Source: an uncultured Phascolarctobacterium sp.
GTDB taxonomy: Bacteria > Bacillota > Negativicutes > Acidaminococcales > Acidaminococcaceae
Reading direction: 5' to 3'
Length of the DNA: 6,882 nt
Assembly: GCA_945949475.1 (NCBI GenBank)
Contig: CAMFET010000040.1
Coordinates: forward strand, 1 to 6,882
The notes beneath the pieces are model-generated. The model saw nothing but the letters and a program-made list of their open reading frames with translations, was not told the origin of the DNA and did not search any database. Below are positions 1 through 5,332 of this stretch, in pieces (within the stretch, counting starts at the first letter, position 1; each line of letters starts with the position of its first letter). The position numbers were made by a program, and so were the translations under genes.

Positions 1-53
1 TACAGAAGTGAAGAGAATCAATAGCGTCCTAACGTGAGCAAACGGAATAAAAT

Positions 54-116
54 AGCGCCCCAGTGCGGCGAGTAGATGTTTTTTGCAAATCACATCTTTC
101 GCTGCGCTGGGGCGTT
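54..116 (-). terminator. Long-stem intrinsic terminator after the S13 peptidase gene
   Basis: The outer stem pairs 56-71 with 99-114, 16 pairs of which two are G-U wobbles in RNA. After a small internal loop, the inner stem pairs AGATGT (74-79) with ACATCT (92-97). The apical loop is T/A-rich. On the minus strand the stem is followed by CTATTTTATT (46-55), a broken U tract, so it fits termination of the leftward transcript. It begins about 18 nt past the peptidase stop codon. On the plus strand the tail is only GTTTCT, so any activity in that direction should be weaker. Confidence 0.75.
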
Positions 117-133
117 TCTATGCACATTTCACT

Positions 134-1462
134 CTATTCGACTGTAGTAAACACCTCGCACACTCTATCCTGCCAAGCCTGAATCTCCAAAGTATCTAAG
201 ATGCCATTGTTCATAATGCTGAAGGCCAGTAGATGCCCGTTAGCTGTAGTGGTATAGCCTGCTAGCGCGCTGACGCCAGTGAGCGTGCCTGTCTTGGCGT
301 GTATTTTGCCCTTCGTGGCTTTATTGTGCATGCGGTAATCCAGTGTGCCATCCACACCGCCGATGGGCAAAGCAGGGTAGAAGGTATTGAAAAGCTGCTT
401 GTTTTCATAGGCGTACTTTAGCAAGCCCACCTCTAGCTCAGGCGATAAATAATCGTATAAGGATAAGCCGCAGCCATCGGCAATATTATAATTAGCAGGA
501 TTATAGCCAAGCTTAGCAATAAATCTGTTAACAACCTTGCGGGCGTCATCTGCAGTGGCATGGCTGCTGCGTTCAAAGGCGGCCAACTGATAAAACGTGG
601 CCTCCGCGCAAAGATTGTCGCTATCCTTGAGCATGGGCTGCAAAACCTGCGCCATGCTGTGACTGCGCACACACAGCTGCTTAGCCGTAGCAGGTGCCTG
701 CCCCCGCACCACCAAAACAGGTGGCTTGATATGAGCCTCACGCAGCTTGCTTTGGAAAACCTGCATGAATTTGTCACGGCCGTTCACCAGCAAAGGAAAC
801 AGTGGCGGATTATACTCATCATCATCCCAGCACCAGCCAATTCCCCAACGGGGGCTATCCATCATACTAACATCAGCAATCAAGCTGCCTTGAATAGTAT
901 GAATTCCAAGAGCCCTGATGCTGTCCACAAAGGCCTGCATATCACTGCTGTCAAAAAGCGGGTCAAAGCCGCCTATACAATAAATATTACCTGTGAGCAC
1001 ACCGTTACTTATGCTTCCCTCATAAGCCAGCTTAGTAGTAAATTGATGGTAAATACTAAGATTTTCCATTGCGGTAATAGCCACTAAGCTTTTTAGAGTC
1101 GAGGCAGGGCGCAGCAGCTGCCTAGGCTGATGCTGAAAAACGATTTTATCGGCAGTCAAATCATACACAAGCATGCCCGCCTGACTGCGCTGCAGCAAAT
1201 CCTCTTCTAAAAGATTCTGCAGCCCTTGCTGCAAAGCCTTTTCCCATGGTGCTTGGGGCACTATGGGAGCTTGGCTAGCCTTTACAAGCGGCTGTGCACT
1301 AACAGCAGTGGTCTGCTGCGCAGTAACACGCGTACCTTTAGCAGCTTTATTATTGCTTGTAGCAAAGCTTGCATTGTCTGCAAAAAATAAGGTAGAACTT
1401 AGTAAAAGCACGCCGACAATACCAAGCGTGCTTTTGATTTTATCCGTAGAAAAAAAAGACAA
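134..1462 (-). CDS. dacB: D-alanyl-D-alanine carboxypeptidase/endopeptidase, peptidase family S13 (PBP4/DacB type)
   Basis: This is a low-molecular-mass penicillin-binding protein that removes the terminal D-Ala from peptidoglycan stem peptides and, in the S13 family, can also cut D-Ala-meso-DAP cross-links outside the membrane. The 442-aa product starts with a signal peptide: basic DKIK, a hydrophobic core at about residues 13-27, and an A-S-F-A cleavage-like site near 31-34. A low-complexity linker runs to about residue 72. All three penicillin-binding motifs are present: STLK (S121 nucleophile, K124), SDN (281-283) and KTG (390-392). The family segments WDDDEYNPP (212-220) and PIGGVDGTL (366-374) also fit. 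The usual DGSGLS motif reads DGCGLS here (C331). Six cysteines (162, 211, 264, 285, 331, 435) are many for a secreted enzyme. The start is TTG, supported by AGGTGA six bases upstream (1469-1474). The gene lies 39 nt after the response regulator without a visible terminator, so it is probably the last gene of that operon. Endopeptidase versus carboxypeptidase preference cannot be read from the sequence. Confidence 0.93.
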   Translation of the reverse strand: MSFFSTDKIKSTLGIVGVLLLSSTLFFADNASFATSNNKAAKGTRVTAQQTTAVSAQPLVKASQAPIVPQAPWEKALQQGLQNLLEEDLLQRSQAGMLVYDLTADKIVFQHQPRQLLRPASTLKSLVAITAMENLSIYHQFTTKLAYEGSISNGVLTGNIYCIGGFDPLFDSSDMQAFVDSIRALGIHTIQGSLIADVSMMDSPRWGIGWCWDDDEYNPPLFPLLVNGRDKFMQVFQSKLREAHIKPPVLVVRGQAPATAKQLCVRSHSMAQVLQPMLKDSDNLCAEATFYQLAAFERSSHATADDARKVVNRFIAKLGYNPANYNIADGCGLSLYDYLSPELEVGLLKYAYENKQLFNTFYPALPIGGVDGTLDYRMHNKATKGKIHAKTGTLTGVSALAGYTTTANGHLLAFSIMNNGILDTLEIQAWQDRVCEVFTTVE

Positions 1463-1501
1463 CTTCTTTCACCTAACTCTATACAATATCTAAATGCCAG
1501 C

Positions 1502-2206
1502 TTAAGAAAACATAAAGCTAAAATATTTGTCCTTAAATTCCTTATCCATTCCTCTGGATAAGGGAATGCACAGCTTACTACCCCGCATGAAGATTTCTTT
1601 GGTGTTAAAATGCTCCACATGCTTGAAGTTCACGATATAGCTGCGATGGGGCTTGAAAAAGCCTGGATAAAGCAGCAGCTTGTTCTGGATGTTATTAAAG
1701 GTATCCCGAACCTCCAGCTTTTTGCCGTCCACCAAATTAAATACTACCTGACGATTAACTGCCTCCACCCACTCGATCTCGTCAATGAGAATGCTGCACA
1801 TATCGTTACCGGATTTAAGCACAATAAATTGGCAAAGCTTTTGGTAGAGGGAATCCAGCAGCTGGCTGAAGCCCTCATAATCAGCGGGCTTGAGTAAATA
1901 GCCATAGGGGTGCACCTCGTAGGCAGGCAGAGCGAAGTCCTTGGAGGAGGTCAGGAAGATTAGCGAAAAATCACTATTGCTGGTCCTGAGCCGTTTGGCC
2001 ACCTCCAGCCCATTCATGCCGGGCATGATAATATCTAAAACAGCAATATCCTCCTGACGAGGAAGATACTGCTCCAGAAGGTCCGTGCTAGAGGAAAAGG
2101 TCAACAGCTCCGCCTCCAGCCTGTGTTCGCTTAACCATTGCTGGGTGTGGGCTTTTAAAACATCTAGCATCTCCCTGTCGTCATCACATAATATAAACCG
2201 CATCAT
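1502..2206 (-). CDS. LytTR-family response regulator (AgrA/LytR type)
   Basis: This is the cytoplasmic DNA-binding output protein of a two-component system, 234 aa from the chosen ATG. The N-terminal receiver domain (about 2-122) shows the acidic pocket D8-D9-D10, phospho-acceptor D58 in VLDIIMPGMNG, the T/S switch residue in FLTSS (T86) and K106 in LLKP. The C-terminal LytTR domain (about 128-231) shows the family pattern FFKPHRSYIVNFKHV (183-197) and the late IPLSRG (214-219). LytTR domains bind pairs of short direct repeats, and a matching pair lies upstream of the neighbouring M23 gene (3588-3617). The reading frame opens further upstream at a TTG, but the ribosome binding site AAGGAG sits inside that extension, so one of the tandem ATGs (2204-2206 or 2201-2203) is the likely start. 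It follows its kinase by 10 nt, which implies coupled translation and a cognate pair. The function class is secure; the target genes are inferred. Confidence 0.95.
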   Translation of the reverse strand: MMRFILCDDDREMLDVLKAHTQQWLSEHRLEAELLTFSSSTDLLEQYLPRQEDIAVLDIIMPGMNGLEVAKRLRTSNSDFSLIFLTSSKDFALPAYEVHPYGYLLKPADYEGFSQLLDSLYQKLCQFIVLKSGNDMCSILIDEIEWVEAVNRQVVFNLVDGKKLEVRDTFNNIQNKLLLYPGFFKPHRSYIVNFKHVEHFNTKEIFMRGSKLCIPLSRGMDKEFKDKYFSFMFS

Positions 2207-2212
2207 CAACAG

Positions 2213-2218
2213 CTCCTT
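2213..2218 (-). promoter_or_regulatory. Ribosome binding site AAGGAG that fixes the response regulator start
   Basis: On the minus strand AAGGAG ends 6 nt before the first of two tandem ATG codons and 9 nt before the second. It overlaps the kinase stop codon TAA (2217-2219), so ribosomes finishing the kinase end on the regulator's binding site. This argues against the longer TTG-started frame. Confidence 0.8.
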
Positions 2219-3500
2219 AGACAATGATTTGTAACACGAACAGATTATGCTCTAAGGCGAATTTGCACTGTCCGCCTAGCTTATTGCAATTATAGATAAT
2301 GCTTTGGGTGCCGATGCCGTGGCCAATCTCTGAGGATACAGGTACATCGTCGACAAATTTTGGCGTGGTCGCATAGGTATTTTTTAAGGATAAAAGTAAT
2401 TTGCTATTTTTTTGCTTAAGACTTAAGTGAATATAGCGCTCCCCCAGAGGTAATTGTTTGGTAGCCTCGAAGGCGTTCTCCAAGGCGTTGTCCAGCATGA
2501 TGGAATAGCATAGCTCAGGACAGGGCAAAAGCGCCGCAGTTTCTACCTCAGCCTTAAACTCCACATGATTTAGCATGCACTGATCATCATATTTTGTCAA
2601 AACAGCATTGACAAATTCATTGTTGCAGAAGCGTTGGAGACGAATAGAGTCCAAGCTGCGCTGGCCGTCGCTTAAGTATTTGACGGCCTCATCGTATTTT
2701 TGCCGTTGAATAAGGGTAGTAGCAGTGCTCAGCACATGGCGCATATCGTGACGTATAATGGACATGCGATATTGCGCGCTGCGTGTCTGCTCGAGCTCGT
2801 GGACCGCCGAATGCATGCGCAGTTCAATAAGACGATTCTTTTGGGAAAGCTCATTTTTGGCAAGATATTCCTCAGCGATCATGCTGAAAAATATAAGGCA
2901 GGCAATACTTACTGCAAAGCCTAAAAACTCCACCACTATACCGTTGCCGGAGTATAAAAGATTGCTATAAACAGTGGTCGCATAATCGAAAAAATAATAG
3001 GTTAAGGGCAAAATACTAAAAATAGCCACTTCTTTTACAGGACGATGCAGCAGCACGGCCACATAGGGGCTTATATAAGTGGTAATGAAAAAAAGAATTG
3101 GCGGCACCAGCGCGATGCGTACAGCGTAGTAGAACCACTGGTCAGGAATAAAAAACACACCTACAAAGCCCAGCCACTTGGTGAGCTGGCAGCAGGTATA
3201 AGCAGTGGCCACCGCTGTAACAGCGCTAAAGCATGGTACTCTAAAGGCATATACTAAAAAAATAATCAAGGGTAGATGAATAAAAAAGGGATAAAAGCGC
3301 AGAAAATACTCTAGCGTATCCTGTCTAGCGAAATGATAGTAAACTAGCTGCTGGAGAATGCTGAAAATTACAGTGAAAAGCCCTAGCTTGAAGAGAGCTG
3401 CTCGCTGTTTTTGGATGCCAAGAAAGCTGGCGCTAAGAGCAATACCAAAAATAAGCGTCAAAATATAATGAATTTGCGAGAGAATATCCAAATTTATCAT
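2217..3500 (-). CDS. Membrane sensor histidine kinase with GHKL ATPase domain (AgrC/LytS-like)
   Basis: This is the signal-sensing partner of the LytTR regulator, 427 aa. The N-terminal half (about 8-208) is strongly hydrophobic, with six or seven predicted membrane segments (roughly 9-29, 37-56, 68-88, 93-115, 124-144, 159-178, 187-208). A charged helical linker (about 209-245) leads to the phospho-acceptor box IIRHDMRHVLS, with H251 as the likely phosphorylated residue. The C-terminal ATPase domain has the N box MLDNALENAFEA (335-346) and the G box GHGIGTQSI (393-401). This layout fits the HPK10-type kinases that act with LytTR regulators. ATG 3498-3500 is preceded by a purine-rich GGAAGGAAGG stretch, and a sigma-A-like promoter lies about 50 nt further upstream. 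No agrB- or agrD-like gene lies in the window, so there is no evidence for a peptide signal. The ligand is unknown and the membrane region carries no family name that I recognise. Confidence 0.94.
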   Translation of the reverse strand: MINLDILSQIHYILTLIFGIALSASFLGIQKQRAALFKLGLFTVIFSILQQLVYYHFARQDTLEYFLRFYPFFIHLPLIIFLVYAFRVPCFSAVTAVATAYTCCQLTKWLGFVGVFFIPDQWFYYAVRIALVPPILFFITTYISPYVAVLLHRPVKEVAIFSILPLTYYFFDYATTVYSNLLYSGNGIVVEFLGFAVSIACLIFFSMIAEEYLAKNELSQKNRLIELRMHSAVHELEQTRSAQYRMSIIRHDMRHVLSTATTLIQRQKYDEAVKYLSDGQRSLDSIRLQRFCNNEFVNAVLTKYDDQCMLNHVEFKAEVETAALLPCPELCYSIMLDNALENAFEATKQLPLGERYIHLSLKQKNSKLLLSLKNTYATTPKFVDDVPVSSEIGHGIGTQSIIYNCNKLGGQCKFALEHNLFVLQIIV

Positions 3501-3548
3501 CTTGACCTTCCTTCCAGAATAATTGCAAGCACTACAATACTCATTCTA

Positions 3549-3577
3549 ATTATATATTCAAACTTTGAACACCACAA
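3549..3577 (-). promoter_or_regulatory. Candidate promoter of the kinase-regulator-dacB operon
   Basis: Read on the minus strand, a -35-like TTGTGG (3572-3577) and a perfect -10 TATAAT (3549-3554) are separated by 17 nt. Transcription would begin near 3542, leaving a leader of about 40 nt before the kinase ATG. The -35 matches only the first three consensus bases, so the promoter may be moderate or activator-assisted. Its spacer contains the palindrome at 3557-3569. Confidence 0.6.
3557..3569. repeat. 13-bp palindrome TTCAAA-c-TTTGAA between divergent promoters
   Basis: Two perfect 6-bp arms surround a single central base. The element lies in the spacer of the minus-strand promoter and covers most of the -35 (TTGAAC) of a candidate plus-strand promoter. 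A dimeric regulator bound here could affect both directions. The arms are AT-rich and short, so chance is possible. Confidence 0.4.
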
Positions 3578-3593
3578 TCTAAAAACTTACAAT
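3565..3593 (+). promoter_or_regulatory. Candidate distal promoter (P1) of the M23-bactofilin operon
   Basis: TTGAAC (3565-3570), a 17-nt spacer and TACAAT (3588-3593) match the sigma-A consensus at 4/6 and 5/6 positions. Transcription would begin near 3600 and give a leader of roughly 120 nt. Its -10 box coincides with the left copy of the 9-bp direct repeat, so this box and the operator reading compete for the same bases. Confidence 0.45.
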
Positions 3594-3617
3594 TCGTGCA
3601 AAAAAGGCTACAATTGG
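3588..3617 (+). promoter_or_regulatory. Direct-repeat operator candidate for the LytTR regulator
   Basis: TACAATTCG (3588-3596) and TACAATTGG (3609-3617) match at 8 of 9 positions and are separated by exactly 12 bp, so their starts are 21 bp apart. LytTR regulators such as AgrA bind two roughly 9-bp direct repeats with 12-13 bp between them, and the AgrA-type core ACAGTT differs from ACAATT here by one base. The pair sits upstream of a plus-strand promoter with a poor -35, where an activator would be expected. Related single copies, TACAATACT at 3533 and CACAATCTA at 3573, are out of that phase. The binding assignment is inference. Confidence 0.45.
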
Positions 3618-3628
3618 AGCGAATAGTG

Positions 3629-3657
3629 TTCCCTTAAACGGTTTTCTTTGCTAAAAT
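3629..3657 (+). promoter_or_regulatory. Candidate proximal promoter (P2) of the M23-bactofilin operon
   Basis: TAAAAT (3652-3657) is preceded by TGC, giving the extended -10 form TGnTAAAAT. The -35 position at 17-nt spacing (3629-3634, TTCCCT) matches consensus poorly. Transcription would start near 3664, about 55 nt before the M23 start. The weak -35, with the 9-bp direct repeats ending 11 nt upstream of it, fits an activator-dependent promoter. Confidence 0.45.
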
Positions 3658-3718
3658 GACCATAAAGCTTTCCTATTGATGGAGAGAGATTTGATTAATT
3701 GCGTAGGAATCGAGGCTT

Positions 3719-4675
3719 ATGATGCAAGGATTTGGCAAGTGGAAAAAGCTAGTACAGCTGTGGAAGCAGCTTGATGGTGGTTATACCCTGATGCTGGTGC
3801 CCCATGACGGGCGCTCCATTAGCAAAAAGGATTTACACACCAGACAAATGAAAAAGGCGGCCACCTGCTTAGGAGCAGTGGCCTTGGGAACAGCAGGATT
3901 AATCGTTCTGCTATCCAGTATGCTTTATGCACGGAACAAGGAGGCTAACGAGCTGGCGGCGTATAAAGCAATTAAGGCGCAGCAGGAACAGAAGCTGCAG
4001 GAGCTGGCTAAAAACACCGAGGCTGTGCAAAAACAGCTGGCGGTGTTGCATAAAATCGAAGCTCAGGTGCGGGAGCAGATGAAAAAGTCCGGCATGGAGT
4101 TGCCTGGTAAAAGCGAGCCGTCTGCAGAAAACGGCGGCAAGGGTGGTCCAAGCAAAACCAAGGTTTCTGATGTAGTTGTTCTGCAGGAGCAAAACGCTTT
4201 ACTGCACAAGAATTTGCAGGCCTTCACTCAGGATTGGGAGAATCTTTTGACCAGTATCAAGGCGGAGAATTATCGTAATGAGGTCACGCCTAATCTGTGG
4301 CCTTTGGATGGTGGCTATATCAGCTCAGATTTTGGCAGTCGCTCCAATCCCTTTGACGGCTATTCTAGTGACTATCATCCCGGTATTGATATTGCGGCTA
4401 ATTATGGGACCCCCATCTATGCTAGTGCCGCTGGGTATGTGCAAAGAGCAGGCTGGTATGGCGGCTATGGCAAATATATCAAGATTTCCCATGATTATGG
4501 CTATGCTACGGCTTACGGCCATTTAAGCAGCATTGAAATTAGTGCTGGAGATTATGTGAGCAAGGGACAAATTATTGGCTATGTGGGTAGTACTGGATAT
4601 AGCACCGGTCCCCATTTACACTTTGAGGTGCTGCACTATGGCAAGCAGGTGAATCCTCGGCGCTTGATTAAATAG
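3719..4675 (+). CDS. Membrane-anchored M23 (LytM-type) peptidoglycan endopeptidase
   Basis: This is a zinc metallo-endopeptidase expected to cut peptide cross-links in the wall, 318 aa. It has a basic cytoplasmic N terminus (1-46) and a single transmembrane helix (about 48-70). An extracellular region follows with a coiled coil (about 73-123), a Gly/Ser/Pro-rich linker (about 127-148) and a second short helix (about 151-183). The C-terminal LytM domain (about 195-318) carries the zinc and catalytic residues H220 and D224 (HPGID), H268 (YGHL) and HLH 299-301 (GPHLHFEV), so it should be active. The first two codons are both ATG; GAGG at 3712-3715 is 3 nt from the first and 6 nt from the second (3722), which is the better spaced. 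It is followed by the bactofilin gene after 12 nt. M23/bactofilin pairs are known from several phyla, where the bactofilin localises the peptidase for cell shape. No paired amidase or SPOR domain is present. Confidence 0.94.
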   Translation: MMQGFGKWKKLVQLWKQLDGGYTLMLVPHDGRSISKKDLHTRQMKKAATCLGAVALGTAGLIVLLSSMLYARNKEANELAAYKAIKAQQEQKLQELAKNTEAVQKQLAVLHKIEAQVREQMKKSGMELPGKSEPSAENGGKGGPSKTKVSDVVVLQEQNALLHKNLQAFTQDWENLLTSIKAENYRNEVTPNLWPLDGGYISSDFGSRSNPFDGYSSDYHPGIDIAANYGTPIYASAAGYVQRAGWYGGYGKYIKISHDYGYATAYGHLSSIEISAGDYVSKGQIIGYVGSTGYSTGPHLHFEVLHYGKQVNPRRLIK

Positions 4676-4687
4676 CGAGGTGAGAGC

Positions 4688-5173
4688 ATGAATTTTTTAA
4701 AAAAGCTGGTAGCGAATAATGTAGAAGCTTCGGAAAATGTGACTGAGGTTGCGCCTCAGCCCGTTCAGGAGCCGGAACCCATCCCAGCACCAGTTGTAAT
4801 ACCTACAAAAACTATAAAAAAGGAGTTAAGACCTATGGATTATGAAGTAATAATTAGTCAAAATACTGCTATTAATGGCAATATCAGCATTAATGGCTGT
4901 ACCCGTATCGATGGTGTTATTGATGGCACCTTAGCAGTGGATAGTGATTTGTTTATTGGCGAGTCCGGTAATATCCGCGCCACTGTATATGCTAAAAACG
5001 CTACCATTTCCGGGCAGGTTACCGGCAATATTTCTTGCAAGGAGCGCTTAGAGCTCACCAGCAACGCCAAGGTTTTCGGCGATATTAAGTGCACCACCTT
5101 GATTATCGCAGAAGGCGCGGTTTTCCGTGGCAAATGCGCCGGCTTTGAAAACTACGAGGATGTAGCAGAATAA
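4688..5173 (+). CDS. Bactofilin (polymer-forming cytoskeletal protein, BacA/CcmA family)
   Basis: This is a nucleotide-independent cytoskeletal protein that assembles into filaments under the membrane, 161 aa. The core (about 51-150) is a run of short beta-helix rungs, visible as repeated hydrophobic/Gly/Asn patterns such as INGNISINGCTRIDGVIDG, ATISGQVTGNISC and AKVFGDIKC. The N terminus MNFLKKLVANN resembles the short membrane-targeting peptide of bactofilins, and a Pro/Glu/Val-rich linker (about 20-48) connects it to the core. The start ATG is preceded by GAGG (4677-4680), 7 nt away, overlapping the end of the M23 gene region, so the two are almost surely co-transcribed. A second, well-spaced ribosome binding site and ATG occur in frame at codon 50. 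Its likely role is to scaffold or position the upstream M23 enzyme. The family call is secure; the shape phenotype is inferred. Confidence 0.95.
   Translation: MNFLKKLVANNVEASENVTEVAPQPVQEPEPIPAPVVIPTKTIKKELRPMDYEVIISQNTAINGNISINGCTRIDGVIDGTLAVDSDLFIGESGNIRATVYAKNATISGQVTGNISCKERLELTSNAKVFGDIKCTTLIIAEGAVFRGKCAGFENYEDVAE
4820..4837 (+). promoter_or_regulatory. Internal ribosome binding site and start in the bactofilin gene
   Basis: AAGGAG (4820-4825) is followed 9 nt later by an in-frame ATG (4835-4837, codon 50), exactly at the junction between the linker and the beta-helix core. Initiation here would yield a 112-aa core-only bactofilin lacking the membrane-targeting peptide. The same bases also encode Lys-Lys-Glu, so the motif could be incidental. 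Confidence 0.4.
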
Positions 5174-5185
5174 TCAAGAACAAAC

Positions 5186-5214
5186 GTTTTCTGTTGCGTT
5201 TTGCAATAGGAAAC
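5186..5214 (+). other. Hairpin just after the bactofilin stop codon
   Basis: GTTTTCTGTTGC (5186-5197) pairs with GCAATAGGAAAC (5203-5214) around a GTTTT loop. There are 12 pairs, two of them G-U wobbles in the plus-strand RNA. No U tract follows, so it is not a classical terminator. It starts 12 nt after the stop codon and lies about 38 nt before the strong terminator. It may protect the mRNA 3' end. Confidence 0.5.
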
Positions 5215-5245
5215 TAAATCGAACCGATTGTCTAACTTTAAGAGA

Positions 5246-5292
5246 CAAAAACAGCCCCCTGCTTGCGCGAAGCAGGGGGCTAAAATTTTATT
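5246..5292. terminator. Bidirectional intrinsic terminator between convergent operons
   Basis: A perfect 12-bp, GC-rich stem pairs AGCCCCCTGCTT (5253-5264) with AAGCAGGGGGCT (5270-5281) around a GCGCG loop. On the minus strand it is followed by GTTTTTG, a good U tract serving the metQ transcript. On the plus strand it is followed by AAAATTTTATTATTTT, a weaker U-rich tail serving the bactofilin transcript. Its place between two convergent gene ends supports use in both directions. Confidence 0.92.
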
Positions 5293-5332
5293 ATTTTACG
5301 AGTTTTAGGATTTAGATAAGCTTAATAGTATC

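Noticed and set aside
560..1087. 175-codon plus-strand open frame opposite dacB
   Set aside because: It lies antisense to an S13 gene with all catalytic motifs intact. The predicted protein shows no domain and it has no clear ribosome binding site.
1463..1501. Separate promoter for dacB containing a single TACAATATC (1482-1490)
   Set aside because: The motif is a single copy without a partner 21 bp away, and I see no convincing -35/-10 pair on the minus strand in the 39-nt gap. Read-through from the regulator gene is simpler.
2207..2224. TTG-started, six-codon longer version of the response regulator overlapping the kinase
   Set aside because: The extension contains the AAGGAG ribosome binding site of the tandem ATG, and the receiver domain normally begins directly with MRFILCDDD-like sequence.
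3679..3774. 31-codon frame before and overlapping the M23 start, with a GGAG before an internal TTG at 3691; considered as leader peptide or agrD-like signal peptide
   Set aside because: It overlaps the M23 gene in another frame and lacks a hydrophobic or amphipathic leader, a regulatory run of codons, or an agrD-like Cys region with acidic tail. The GGAG may be incidental.
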